Position numbers and translations under genes: made by a program
Shown: positions 9,043 through 18,151 of the stretch, in pieces
Layout of the letters: each line of letters starts with the position of its first letter
Position numbering within the stretch: position 1 is the stretch's first letter
Assembly: GCF_001050195.2 (NCBI RefSeq)
Contig: NZ_DF967965.1
Location: 2,033,480-2,097,479 of the forward strand
Origin: Anaerolinea thermolimosa
GTDB taxonomy: Bacteria; Chloroflexota; Anaerolineae; Anaerolineales; Anaerolineaceae
DNA: 64,000 nucleotides
Direction: 5' to 3'
Notes under the pieces: generated by a model
What the model was told of the DNA's origin: nothing
The model's database searches: none
The model's input: the letters and a program-made list of their open reading frames with translations, nothing else

Positions 9043-10523
9043 AGCACAACGTTCTACGCATACTCTTTGCCGCCGCAGAAGCCGCTCCCTTCGTGAAAGT
9101 GGGAGGGCTGGGAGATGTTGTGGGTTCTCTCCCCCCGGCTCTTCTCGACCTGTCTCCATCTCTTAAGGGAACGCAACTCGATATTCGCGTGGCCATCCCC
9201 TTCCATGCGGTCATTCCCCGTCAGGTTGCACCTTCCCAGCCCGAAGTGACTTTCTCCATTTCCACTCCGGCAGGGCCGAAGCAAGCCCATGCCTACCGCG
9301 CTGATTTGCGCGGCATTCCTGTTTACTTCATCGACGGTGACCCAATCCCCAGAGAAGGCGGTGTTTACAGCCTCGATACTCAAAAAGACGGAGAGAAATT
9401 TACTTTCTTCTCCCTGGCATGCCTAGAATTATGCCGTGCCCTCCAATGGAAACCCGACATTCTTCACGCTCATGACTGGCACGCCGCATTAGCCATTCAC
9501 CAGCTGGCAGAACTTCGGGAACACGATCCCTTCTTTCGTTCTACCCGTGGAGTGTTGACCGTGCATAACTTACCGTACATGGGGGCTGGCACAGACCAGG
9601 CCATGCGCGCGTACGGCATCAAGCCCAGGCTTGACCCACGCCTACCCCCCTGGGGAAGCTATCAACCTCTTCCCATGGGACTGGCCGCGGCCGACCACAT
9701 CACCACAGTATCTCCAACCTACAGCCGTGAAATTCTCACCCCTGAATTTGGCTGTGGATTAGAAACTTTCCTCCAATCCCGGGCCAGCTCGCTTACGGGT
9801 ATTCTTAACGGGCTGGATATGAAAGAATGGGACCCGGCCACGGATCACTTGATTAAAGCGCCTTTTAACCGGGACGATCTTGCCCCACGGGAGGAAAATC
9901 GGAAAGCTCTTCTGGAAGAGGTCGGGCTTGACCCGTGGAGCGATGCCCCTTTGCTCATCCTCGTAAGCCGTTTTGATCGCCAGAAAGGCATCGATCTGGT
10001 GTCCGATGCTTTACGCCAGGTTCAGAGCGAACCCTGGCAGGCTATCTTCCTTGGGAGTGGAGATCCTCTCCTTGAGGAATCAGCCCGCAGGTTAGAATTG
10101 GACTTACCCAGCCGGGTTCGCGCCGTTTTGCGCTTCGATAGCCAGCTTTCTCGCCGAATGTTTGCCGGGGGTGATGTGTTATTAATGCCATCCCGCTACG
10201 AGCCCTGCGGCCTCACTCAGATGATCGCCATGCGTTACGGCTGTTTGCCGGTTGCTCATGCTACAGGCGGCCTGCGTGATACCATCATCGACCTGGGTGA
10301 ACCCTCCCGTAGCAGTGGTTTCCTCTTCGAAACTGCTTCTGCTTCGGCGCTGGCGGCAACACTGCGCCGCGCCTTTGCAGCGTATGCCAACCGCCCCTCC
10401 TGGGTTGCTCGTCAGCGTTTTGCCATGAGCCAGGATTTTTCATGGTCTCGTTCCGCTCAGGCTTATCTTGATCTCTACTTCGCATTAACCGATTCAACCC
10501 AAAATCAGGGAGATATTGAATGA
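9039..10523 (+). CDS. glgA: Glycogen synthase (ADP-glucose), GT5
   Basis: Elongates alpha-1,4-glucan from ADP-glucose in the cytoplasm. The N terminus has the GT5 signature KVGGLGDVVGSLP, with the Lys and GGLGDV loop binding ADP-glucose. The C-terminal Rossmann domain carries SRYEPCGLTQ and the ATGGLRDT phosphate loop. At 494 residues it is full length. It overlaps the preceding gene and malQ by ATGA junctions, so all four plus-strand genes are coupled. The pairing with malQ indicates a glycogen/maltodextrin module; branching enzyme and GlgC are not in the window. Confidence 0.93.
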   Translation: MKHNVLRILFAAAEAAPFVKVGGLGDVVGSLPPALLDLSPSLKGTQLDIRVAIPFHAVIPRQVAPSQPEVTFSISTPAGPKQAHAYRADLRGIPVYFIDGDPIPREGGVYSLDTQKDGEKFTFFSLACLELCRALQWKPDILHAHDWHAALAIHQLAELREHDPFFRSTRGVLTVHNLPYMGAGTDQAMRAYGIKPRLDPRLPPWGSYQPLPMGLAAADHITTVSPTYSREILTPEFGCGLETFLQSRASSLTGILNGLDMKEWDPATDHLIKAPFNRDDLAPREENRKALLEEVGLDPWSDAPLLILVSRFDRQKGIDLVSDALRQVQSEPWQAIFLGSGDPLLEESARRLELDLPSRVRAVLRFDSQLSRRMFAGGDVLLMPSRYEPCGLTQMIAMRYGCLPVAHATGGLRDTIIDLGEPSRSSGFLFETASASALAATLRRAFAAYANRPSWVARQRFAMSQDFSWSRSAQAYLDLYFALTDSTQNQGDIE

Positions 10524-12052
10524 ACTTCGCGCGCTCTGCTGGTATCCTCCTCCACCCCACCAGCCTTCCCGGCCCGGATGGCATCGGCGATCTTGGCCCG
10601 GAGGCATATCGCTGGGTCAACTTTCTGGCGGAATCTGGTTGTTCATTATGGCAGATCCTCCCGTTAGGCCCAACCGGCTATGGCGATTCTCCCTATCAGT
10701 GCTTTTCTGCTTTTGCCGGAAATCCCTATCTGATCAGCCCGGCTTTGCTCCTGGAGGATGGTTTGCTGACCGCCGCAGACCTTGAAGATCGCCCCACCTT
10801 CCCTGCAGACCGGGTAGATTATGGGCCAGTGATCCAGTGGAAACTCACCCTCCTCGATCGAGCCTATCGCCGCTTCAAACGTTCCAGTTCATCCAGACGT
10901 CGTGAAGCCTTTGAACAATTCCAGAGTGAAAACGCTACATGGTTGCCCGATTTTGCAACCTTCATGGCGATTAAAGAATCACAGGGGGGTGTTTCCTGGG
11001 AAAACTGGCCCAGGCCGTTACGTCGGAGAGAACCAGGCGCCCTGCAGACCTTTGCCGCCGAGTTCGCTGACACCATTCAGAACCACATCTTCCGCCAATT
11101 TCTTTTCTTCCGCCAGTGGCAGGCATTACGCCAATATGCCCACTCCCGTGGAATTCAAATCATCGGGGACGTGCCCATCTTTGTGGCCTATGACAGTGCC
11201 GACGCATGGTCGCACCCCGAATTATTCTATCTCGATGATGAAAGCCGTCCCACGGTAGTCGCCGGGGTTCCCCCGGATTACTTTTCAGAGACCGGGCAAC
11301 TCTGGGGAAACCCACTCTACCGATGGGATGACCATCAACAGTCTGGTTTTGCATGGTGGATTGAACGGATCAGAGCCACTCTTCGCACAGTAGACATCAT
11401 TCGTCTGGACCACTTTCGTGGGTTTGCTGCCTACTGGGAAGTCCCTTACGGCCATCCCACTGCGGAACATGGCAAGTGGTCACCTGGCCCCGGTGCGGCC
11501 TTCTTTGAGGCTCTGCGGAACGCACTGGGAAACCTGCCCATTATTGCCGAGGATTTAGGTGAAATCACCCCGGATGTCATCGCCCTGCGCGATCAATTTG
11601 ACCTGCCCGGCATGAAAATTCTCCAATTTGCCTTTGCCGCTGACCCGGACGATCTCTTCCTCCCACACAATTATGTTCGCAACTGCGTGGCATACACCGG
11701 CACCCACGATAATGACACCTCGCTGGGATGGTACCTCTCGGCTCCTGAGAAAGAGAGAGACCTGGCTCGCCGTTATCTGGCACGCTCCGGTGAGGATATT
11801 TCCTGGGATTTGATCCGTGCCGTGTGGAGTTCGGTAGCCGTTTTTGCCCTGGCGCCTCTGCAGGATTTCTTGAAACTGGGAAGCGAAGCCCGCATGAACT
11901 ACCCCGGACGGGCTGGAGGAAACTGGGCATGGCGCTTCGAAGCACACGCCCTCGATGACGCTCTCAAAGCCCGTATCAAAGAAACGAATTTTCTGTATGG
12001 CCGCCTGCCAGAATCGATGAAGCCGCCGAAAATCGTTAAAAAATGGACCTGA
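10520..12052 (+). CDS. malQ: 4-alpha-glucanotransferase (amylomaltase), GH77
   Basis: Transfers maltodextrin segments between alpha-1,4-glucans. GH77 features are complete: N-terminal ILLHPTSLPG and GDLG, then GYGDSPYQ, the nucleophile region IIRLDHFRGF, the acid/base region PIIAEDLG and the transition-state stabilising Asp in GTHDNDT. The 510 residues match bacterial MalQ. The ATG overlaps the glgA stop. The stop is directly abutted by the stop of the convergent transporter gene, leaving no terminator space. Confidence 0.95.
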   Translation: MNFARSAGILLHPTSLPGPDGIGDLGPEAYRWVNFLAESGCSLWQILPLGPTGYGDSPYQCFSAFAGNPYLISPALLLEDGLLTAADLEDRPTFPADRVDYGPVIQWKLTLLDRAYRRFKRSSSSRRREAFEQFQSENATWLPDFATFMAIKESQGGVSWENWPRPLRRREPGALQTFAAEFADTIQNHIFRQFLFFRQWQALRQYAHSRGIQIIGDVPIFVAYDSADAWSHPELFYLDDESRPTVVAGVPPDYFSETGQLWGNPLYRWDDHQQSGFAWWIERIRATLRTVDIIRLDHFRGFAAYWEVPYGHPTAEHGKWSPGPGAAFFEALRNALGNLPIIAEDLGEITPDVIALRDQFDLPGMKILQFAFAADPDDLFLPHNYVRNCVAYTGTHDNDTSLGWYLSAPEKERDLARRYLARSGEDISWDLIRAVWSSVAVFALAPLQDFLKLGSEARMNYPGRAGGNWAWRFEAHALDDALKARIKETNFLYGRLPESMKPPKIVKKWT

Positions 12053-13000
12053 TTATTCGGATCGGCCCTTCCCCTTTTGACCATTCCAGGTAGCCAGAGA
12101 AATACCCATCAAAATAATCCCACCGCCAACCACTTCCAAAAAACCTGGCCATTCCCCGAGTACGGGAATGGCCAGTAACGTTGCTCCAATCGGCTCTGCC
12201 AGAACCGCAATAGACACGAACACCGCAGGCAAATATCCCAGGGCAAAGTTATAGGATGTGTGTCCGAGAAGCTGGGGAATGGCCGCCAGACAGAGCAACC
12301 ACACATACGTCAACCCGTGAAACCCGCCAAGGGCTTCCCCGGAGAGCAATGCCATCCCCACCAGAAGCACGGCCGCAAAACCATAAACCATGCTAATATA
12401 ACTCACCAGAGACAGCGTGGCCCGGACCTTCCGACCCACAAGCATATACCCTGCGGCAAGCCAGGCTCCCGCCAGTGCCAGGACATTCCCCAAAAAGGAT
12501 CTCCCCTGAAAGAATCCTTCCAGGCCACTACAGGCCAGCCCGTTAACTGTCCACGAGCAGACCTCGGCCAGGCTCACCAGAACCCCTCCCAAAAGCGCCA
12601 CCAGCAACCCGCCCCAAATTCGTGGACTTAACCGCTCTTTGAGGAAAATTGGAGAGAGCAGACCCACCCACAGAGGAGTTGTGGTTACCAGCACCACCGA
12701 ACTCGCCACACTGGTATACGCCAGAGAGGTGATCCACACTGCAAAATGCACCGCCAGAAACGCTCCTGAAAGAAGCAGCCAGGTGATCTGGTCTTTCTTC
12801 AATTGGCGAATTTCGGCCCTTTTCTGCCAGGTAAATGGAAGGAGAATCAGGCTGGCAAACACCAGGCGATACGCCGCCACTACCAGCGGTGCTGCCTCCA
12901 TTTGCGCCAGCCTTACAAAAACAGCCGAGGTAGAAACCGCAAAGATTCCGAAAAATAACACCAAAAAGGGAGAGACAGGAGGTCGGGATTCTGGCGCCAT
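12053..13000 (-). CDS. DMT superfamily transporter, two EamA domains
   Basis: A 315-residue inner-membrane protein with about ten hydrophobic helices in two EamA repeats, each starting with a typical segment (SAVFVRLAQ near the first; ALAGAWLAAGYMLVG in the second). Such proteins export or import metabolites such as amino acids; the substrate is not predictable. I place the start at ATG 13000, which has AGGAG about 10 bases upstream, rather than an in-frame TTG at 13027 without one. It stands alone, divergent from sodA and convergent with malQ. Confidence 0.8.
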   Translation of the reverse strand: MAPESRPPVSPFLVLFFGIFAVSTSAVFVRLAQMEAAPLVVAAYRLVFASLILLPFTWQKRAEIRQLKKDQITWLLLSGAFLAVHFAVWITSLAYTSVASSVVLVTTTPLWVGLLSPIFLKERLSPRIWGGLLVALLGGVLVSLAEVCSWTVNGLACSGLEGFFQGRSFLGNVLALAGAWLAAGYMLVGRKVRATLSLVSYISMVYGFAAVLLVGMALLSGEALGGFHGLTYVWLLCLAAIPQLLGHTSYNFALGYLPAVFVSIAVLAEPIGATLLAIPVLGEWPGFLEVVGGGIILMGISLATWNGQKGKGRSE

Positions 13001-13144
13001 GAAATATCTTCTCCTGGAATTTGACAAATATCACCCTAATAGATAGAATTAGATCGTAACTTTCTGGAACCTGCGCAACAGCAGGCCCCGGTCTTTCTCA
13101 TAAACCGTTGGAATATCAGAGATGTTATTCCACAGAGACTCTAT

Positions 13145-13150
13145 TATAAT
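13145..13150 (+). promoter_or_regulatory. Possible -10 box overlapping the sodA leader
   Basis: TATAAT directly precedes AAAGGAG, the sodA ribosome site, whose ATG is at 13165. A start site 7 bases after this box would leave out the Shine-Dalgarno sequence, so either a more upstream box is used or two transcript forms exist. No convincing -35 is seen. Confidence 0.35.
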
Positions 13151-13164
13151 AAAGGAGTAACCCA

Positions 13165-13776
13165 ATGTCCTTCTCAATGCTTCCCCTACCTTATGCCTAC
13201 GATGCCCTCGAACCTTATATCGATGCCCGCACCGTTGAGATTCACTACAGTAAACATCACGCCACGTATTTGAACAATCTGAACGCCGCTCTTGAAAAGC
13301 ATCCGCAGTTCTTTGACTTGCCGATCGAAATGATCCTGAAAGACCTGGATAATATTCCCGAAGATATCCGCACCACCGTACGCAACAATGGGGGTGGTTA
13401 TTACAATCACAACCTCTACTGGGCCATTATGGGCCCCGGGAAGGGCGGAGAACCAATCGGAAGTCTGGCCTCAGCCATTCAGACAACGTTCGGGAGTTTT
13501 TCAGCGTTCAAAGAACAGTTCGAGAAAGCCGGGCTGGGGCGTTTTGGCAGTGGCTGGGCCTGGCTGAGCCGCAATGTTTCCGGGGGACTGGTTATTCATT
13601 CTACCCCCAATCAAGACACCCCCCTTGCCGAAGGCCTGCACCCCATCATCGGAGTGGATGTTTGGGAACACGCCTATTACCTGAAGTATCAAAATCGCCG
13701 CGCTGAATACCTGTCGAACTGGTGGAATCTGGTAGATTGGGAAGCAGCTCAGCGGCGTTTTGAACAAAAATCGTGA
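13165..13776 (+). CDS. sodA: Superoxide dismutase, Mn-type
   Basis: Converts superoxide to oxygen and hydrogen peroxide in the cytoplasm. Metal ligands are visible as His27 (EIHYSKHH), His82 (YYNHNLYW) and the Asp and His of [13 protein letters not shown]. The GSGWAWL segment and the Gln in PNQDTPL favour manganese over iron. At 203 residues it is of normal length. AAAGGAG lies 7 bases before the ATG. A ferredoxin gene follows after 40 bases, possibly cotranscribed; oxidative-stress defence in an otherwise anaerobic lineage is a reasonable reading. Confidence 0.93.
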   Translation: MSFSMLPLPYAYDALEPYIDARTVEIHYSKHHATYLNNLNAALEKHPQFFDLPIEMILKDLDNIPEDIRTTVRNNGGGYYNHNLYWAIMGPGKGGEPIGSLASAIQTTFGSFSAFKEQFEKAGLGRFGSGWAWLSRNVSGGLVIHSTPNQDTPLAEGLHPIIGVDVWEHAYYLKYQNRRAEYLSNWWNLVDWEAAQRRFEQKS

Positions 13777-13816
13777 GTGATCCAAGGTTCAGGTTCATTT
13801 TTCGAAGGAGGAATCC

Positions 13817-14227
13817 ATGACGCACGTAATCACCAGCCTCTGCCTGCGCGACGGTGGATGTGTCACCGTCTGCCCTGTCGAATGTATTGTTCCGGGTAAA
13901 CCCGAAAGTGAGTGGCCGTGGTTCTACATCGACCCGGATACCTGCATCGATTGCGGCGCCTGTGTCCCCGAATGTCCCTGGGAAGCCATTTTCCCGGAGG
14001 ATGAGGTTCCCTCTGCCTTCAAAGCTAAAGAAGGGCAGCGGCTTTCCATGCCGGTTGGCACCCCTGGTTTCACCGAGGTTTACGATGGAGTCAACCATGA
14101 AGGTGAACCGGTTCACCTGGAAGCCACAAAAACGCTTAAGGCTGGTGAGGTCGTTGATCTTACCCCGGCCATTGAGATCAATAAAAAATTCTTCAAAGAA
14201 GGGCCCGGGTATTCCGCTGCTTCTTGA
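13817..14227 (+). CDS. 7Fe ferredoxin-type protein with C-terminal extension
   Basis: Small electron carrier with two iron-sulfur motifs. The first has Cys9, Cys15, Cys19 followed by Pro, with spacing of a 3Fe-4S (or alternative 4Fe) site; Cys23 and Cys43, Cys46, Cys49, Cys53 give a classical CxxCxxCxxxCP cluster. Residues 60-136 form an extension without cysteines (LTPAIEINKKFF), typical of a ferredoxin subgroup seen in Chloroflexota. A strong AAGGAGG site precedes the ATG. The redox partner is unknown; it lies between sodA and fumarase. Confidence 0.85.
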   Translation: MTHVITSLCLRDGGCVTVCPVECIVPGKPESEWPWFYIDPDTCIDCGACVPECPWEAIFPEDEVPSAFKAKEGQRLSMPVGTPGFTEVYDGVNHEGEPVHLEATKTLKAGEVVDLTPAIEINKKFFKEGPGYSAAS

Positions 14228-14302
14228 GCTGAGCCTTATAGAGGATCAACAGGCGGGCCTGGCCTCCCCGGAGAACTTTTCTTTTCCCTGAGGACATTCC
14301 TG

Positions 14303-14337
14303 AGGGCTATCCGTTAGGTACACAGACGGATAGCCCT
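14303..14337 (+). terminator. Hairpin before fumC, probable terminator of sodA-ferredoxin
   Basis: A perfect 12-bp stem (14303-14314 with 14326-14337) and 11-base loop, followed by TAATTATT, a weak T-rich tail. It sits between the ferredoxin stop and the fumarase start. Confidence 0.55.
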
Positions 14338-14357
14338 TAATTATTCCTGGAGGTTCA

Positions 14358-15806
14358 ATGAATTCAGAAACAGCTCCCTTTCGCGTTGAACGCGACTCCC
14401 TAGGTGAAGTCCGGGTTCCCCAAAATGCCCTGTGGGGAGCGCAAACCCAGCGAGCCGTTGAGAATTTCCCGATCTCTGGTATACGTCCCTGGAGAGCGTG
14501 GATCTGGTCTGTGGCAGTAATTAAACGGGCCGCGGCTGAAGTCAATAGCGAGCTCGGTTTACTGGACAGACCATTGGCCCAGGCAATTGCCCGCGCCGCA
14601 GATGAAGTCATGGAAGGGCAGTGGGATGATCAGTTCGTTGTCGACCCATTCCAGGCTGGCGCAGGCACCAGCCACAACATGAATGTCAATGAGGTGATTG
14701 CCACTCTGGCCTCGCGTCTCCTGGGAGGGGCGCCTGTGCATCCCAATGATCATGTAAATATGTCTCAATCCACCAATGATGTCATCCCAACTGCTATTCG
14801 CCTGGGAGCGCTCTGGCGGCTGGATGAACTCCTCAATGCCGTAGAGGACCTTGCCTCTGCCCTCAATGACAAAGCTACAGCCTTTGATGATGTGATCAAA
14901 TCGGGGCGTACCCACCTGCAGGATGCTGTACCGATAAGGCTGGGGCAAGAGTTTTCCGGTTATGCACGGGCAGTCAAAAGAGATGCCGGGCGTATTCGCC
15001 GTGCCGCTGAAGGCCTGCGTCGCCTTGGCATTGGCGGTACCGCTGTAGGCACCGGACTTAATGCCCATCCGGAGTACCATCCACGCATGGTAAACCGCCT
15101 GAGTCTGCTCACCGGTTTCCGACTTGAGGAATCGGATAACCTTTTCGAAAGCATGCAAAGCATGGCCGATGTAGCAGATTTTTCTGCCTCCCTGCGAACC
15201 CTGGCCATCACCCTGACCCGCATTGCCAACGATTTTCGCCTGCTGGCTTCGGGCCCCGCTACCGGCCTGGATGAAATCCGCCTGCCAGCCGTGCAACCCG
15301 GATCGAGCATCATGCCGGGGAAGGTGAATCCCGTGATGGCCGAAATGCTTAACATGGCCATGTTCCACATTCAGGGATGCGACCTGACCATTTCACTGGC
15401 AGCCCAGGCCGGGCAGTTCGAATTGAACGTGATGATGCCGATTATTGCCCATAATCTTTTTGAAGCAATGCAGATTAGTATCGGTTCAATCCGGGCATTC
15501 ACTGATAAGTGTGTCCGTGGGCTACTGGCCAACCGCCTAAAAGCCGAAGGCTGGTTAGCACGGAATGCCATCCTTGTTACGGCCCTGAACCCTCTGATTG
15601 GATATAGCGCCGGAGCCGCACTGGTAAAAGAAGCCTCGAATCGCAACCTGACCATTCTGGAGGTTGCCCTCGAAAAGGCTCATCGCGGTGAACTTCGGCA
15701 TCGCGATACCGGCATCCCCGTATCAGAGGATCAAATCCAAAACGCTCTGAGCAACCTCCGCCGCCTGACCGAGGGAGGAATAATCAGTTCTGGCGGAATC
15801 GGCTAA
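14358..15806 (+). CDS. fumC: Class II fumarate hydratase
   Basis: Reversibly hydrates fumarate to L-malate. Superfamily signatures: MSQSTNDVIPTA, the catalytic-His segment SGRTHLQDAVP, GGTAVGTGLN and GSSIMPGKVNP. THLQDA and PGK at these positions favour fumarase over aspartate ammonia-lyase, which usually has TQLQDA and PAK. Length 482 is slightly longer than FumC (about 460-470). GGAGG lies 4 bases before the ATG. It stands alone after a terminator-like hairpin and converges on ppgK. An aspartase role is less likely but not excluded by sequence reading. Confidence 0.85.
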   Translation: MNSETAPFRVERDSLGEVRVPQNALWGAQTQRAVENFPISGIRPWRAWIWSVAVIKRAAAEVNSELGLLDRPLAQAIARAADEVMEGQWDDQFVVDPFQAGAGTSHNMNVNEVIATLASRLLGGAPVHPNDHVNMSQSTNDVIPTAIRLGALWRLDELLNAVEDLASALNDKATAFDDVIKSGRTHLQDAVPIRLGQEFSGYARAVKRDAGRIRRAAEGLRRLGIGGTAVGTGLNAHPEYHPRMVNRLSLLTGFRLEESDNLFESMQSMADVADFSASLRTLAITLTRIANDFRLLASGPATGLDEIRLPAVQPGSSIMPGKVNPVMAEMLNMAMFHIQGCDLTISLAAQAGQFELNVMMPIIAHNLFEAMQISIGSIRAFTDKCVRGLLANRLKAEGWLARNAILVTALNPLIGYSAGAALVKEASNRNLTILEVALEKAHRGELRHRDTGIPVSEDQIQNALSNLRRLTEGGIISSGGIG

Positions 15807-15819
15807 CCCGGGTATGCCC

Positions 15820-16560
15820 TCAGCTAAATTTCGTCCTGGCGTAAAGCGCCGCGCCTACGATTCCCGCCTGATTGAGGAGTTGAGCGATCACCACTCTCGT
15901 ACGCAGGTTAAAATAAGGCACAAATTTATCTGCCGACTTACTTACACCCCCACCCAGAATGAAGAGGTCAGGCCAGAAGAGGTTTTCTAACCGCTCCAGG
16001 TGTTCGTTCAGGCGCTTTGCCCAGGCCTGCCATGAGAGTCTTTTTCGCTGTCGCGCTGCATCCGAGGAACGAGTTTCAGCATCCTTACCGCGAATTTCAA
16101 TGTGCCCCAGTTCTGTGTTTGGCACCAGAATCCCATCCACGAAAAGTGCCGTGCCGATTCCCGTGCCGATGGTGATCATCATCACCACCCCCATCTGACC
16201 GCGCCCGGCGCCAAAGGACATCTCTGCCAGCCCGGCGGCATCCGCATCGTTCACCACATAGAAAGGGCATCCTGTAGCCTCGCTGAACAACGAGGAAGCG
16301 TCCAGGCCGATCCATGTTTTATGGATATTCGCCGCTGTTCGCACCACACCCTTCTGAACAACTGCCGGGAAACCGGTTCCCACCGGCCCATGGTAGTTGA
16401 AATGAGCAACCAGCTCTTTCACGGTTGCGGCTACCTCTTCGGGTCGGGCCTTTTCGGGAGTAGGAAGGCGAAAACGCTCCGTAGTCATTTCACCGGTATC
16501 GGTATTCACTACCGCACCTTTGATGCCAGTTCCGCCGATATCGATCCCCAGAATTTCCAT
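15820..16560 (-). CDS. ppgK: Polyphosphate glucokinase, ROK family
   Basis: Phosphorylates glucose using polyphosphate or ATP. ROK features: the N-terminal phosphate loop [18 protein letters not shown] catalytic Asp region and [15 protein letters not shown]-type markers are KTWIG and [13 protein letters not shown], the latter replacing the zinc-finger of other ROK kinases. The start is placed at ATG 16560, with AGGAG 5 bases upstream; an upstream in-frame start lacks support. It is the last gene of the minus-strand run that includes mltG and ruvX, 23 bases after mltG. Confidence 0.88.
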   Translation of the reverse strand: MEILGIDIGGTGIKGAVVNTDTGEMTTERFRLPTPEKARPEEVAATVKELVAHFNYHGPVGTGFPAVVQKGVVRTAANIHKTWIGLDASSLFSEATGCPFYVVNDADAAGLAEMSFGAGRGQMGVVMMITIGTGIGTALFVDGILVPNTELGHIEIRGKDAETRSSDAARQRKRLSWQAWAKRLNEHLERLENLFWPDLFILGGGVSKSADKFVPYFNLRTRVVIAQLLNQAGIVGAALYARTKFS

Positions 16561-16583
16561 GGCTGCTCCTTTTTTAAAATAAC

Positions 16584-17726
16584 TCATGGACAGGCATTCT
16601 GTAAATGCTCTTCGTAACTTCGCGCAAAGGTATGCCGTCCCGAACCATCACAGGCGGCGCGAAAATAATAATAGGGGGTCTGTGCCGGATAAGCCACTGC
16701 CCGCAGCGCCTCGATAGAAGGGTTGCAAATGGGGCCGGGGGGTAACCCCTGATTTAAATAAGTATTATACGGGGAATTGATTTGCAGATCACTGGCAGAT
16801 AACGGATTAGTCCACCAGGTGTTTTGAGAAGCATTGAACCCAAGCGCATACTGCACCGTGGGGTCGCTATCGAGTTTCATGCCATCTTTTAAACGGTTGA
16901 AAAACACCGACGCAATCAACGGCTGCTCTTCGACAAGTATCGCCTCCCGTTGAACAATCGAAGCCAGCGTCACCGCTTCCTGCAGGCTGAGATTCTGGCT
17001 TGCAAATGCGTTCCGCAGATCATCCGTAACGGCTTGATCAAATGCCCGCATGAAAGTCCTCACCATCATATCTGCTGTAAGATTGCGCATTAACCGGTAC
17101 GATCCCGGCAAGAGCGTCCCCTCAAGCGGCTTCCCTGAGGGCCAATCCGCAGGCAGGATAGACTCCGGGGGTGTTCTAACCACCTGTAGAAAAACCTCCG
17201 GGCGGATGGATAACCCCGAAGTGGGCAGTGCGGCAGCAATTTCCTCAGCGCGCCACCCGGGCAGGATGTTAAATTCTACCTCCTCAGGGGTCGCATCCTG
17301 TAACTCCAGAGCAATTTCGCGGGGTGTCATGGCGGGGCTGAGCGTATATTCCCCGGCCTGAATTGTAGTGTCCAGTCCGGTATACATCAGGTATGTTCGA
17401 AAAACCGTTCCATTCCAGACCAAACCGCTCTCTTCAAGGCGAATAGCTACCGAATTGGCAGTTTCTCCTGGTCGGACGATAAAAGTACGAGGTTGCCCTT
17501 CTTTATCCAGAGGACGATTGAGATCTTCTCGATGCAGGAGCAATTCCACCACGGCAGTGATGCGCTGTGCCTCTCCCAGTGCAGGGTTGGCCGGGCCAAA
17601 AGCATCTTCTGCAAGGCGGGGAAGCAGGTAATACCCCGACCCCCCCATCAGCAGCAGAAGGAATGAAAGAATGAACACCCCCAGCAGCACGAGTTCAAGG
17701 CATCCTAAACGGGGTCTCTTTTTCAT
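16584..17726 (-). CDS. mltG: Endolytic transglycosylase MltG (YceG-like)
   Basis: Inner-membrane peptidoglycan lytic transglycosylase that terminates glycan strands. One TM segment (about 10-32), a LysM-like subdomain ([13 protein letters not shown], about 85-97) and the YceG catalytic region with [31 protein letters not shown] and SPYNTY. Many homologues have Glu where this protein has Gln in SIVQRE; the second Glu is kept. C-terminal PYYYFRA and [10 protein letters not shown] are typical. The start overlaps the ruvX stop as ATGA. Confidence 0.9.
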   Translation of the reverse strand: MKKRPRLGCLELVLLGVFILSFLLLLMGGSGYYLLPRLAEDAFGPANPALGEAQRITAVVELLLHREDLNRPLDKEGQPRTFIVRPGETANSVAIRLEESGLVWNGTVFRTYLMYTGLDTTIQAGEYTLSPAMTPREIALELQDATPEEVEFNILPGWRAEEIAAALPTSGLSIRPEVFLQVVRTPPESILPADWPSGKPLEGTLLPGSYRLMRNLTADMMVRTFMRAFDQAVTDDLRNAFASQNLSLQEAVTLASIVQREAILVEEQPLIASVFFNRLKDGMKLDSDPTVQYALGFNASQNTWWTNPLSASDLQINSPYNTYLNQGLPPGPICNPSIEALRAVAYPAQTPYYYFRAACDGSGRHTFARSYEEHLQNACP

Positions 17727-18151
17727 GGTTCGGCCTGTGCGTCTAAATAGCTTTGTAAAATAATCGTGGCGGCAATCTCATCCATGTGGCCGCCTCGGCG
17801 GCTGCGTTTAACCCCCATGGCAATCCGTGATTCACGTGCAAGGCGGGTACTACCACTCTCATCCCATAACTCTACAGGAAGATCCGTTTGCCCGCGAATG
17901 GCCTCTGCCAGACGAACCGCTTTACGTCCTTGCGGGGTGGGATAACCATCCTCATCCAGTGCCTGCCCCACCACAATCTTCACCGCGCCCTGCTCCCGGG
18001 CGATCTGAGCAATCTGAGCTGCATCGAGAGCTCTTGCCACGTGATGGATAATCCCCAGAGGGCCGGCAATGGTACCTGTTGGGTCGCTGATCGCCAGCCC
18101 GATGCGCTGGTCTCCCGGGTCTACCCCCAGAATGCGTCCGGTTTCTCTCAT
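17723..18151 (-). CDS. ruvX: Putative Holliday junction resolvase RuvX/YqgF
   Basis: RNase H-fold nuclease acting on Holliday junctions or in pre-16S rRNA processing. N-terminal ILGVDPGDQRIGLAISD carries the first catalytic Asp; IVVGQALDEDG and WDESGSTRLA correspond to family motifs, and the last Asp lies in GGHMDEIAA. I choose ATG 18151 (142 residues) because it overlaps the upstream stop as ATGA, as at the neighbouring gene junctions. The pairing ruvX-mltG is common in bacteria. Confidence 0.88.
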   Translation of the reverse strand: MRETGRILGVDPGDQRIGLAISDPTGTIAGPLGIIHHVARALDAAQIAQIAREQGAVKIVVGQALDEDGYPTPQGRKAVRLAEAIRGQTDLPVELWDESGSTRLARESRIAMGVKRSRRGGHMDEIAATIILQSYLDAQAEP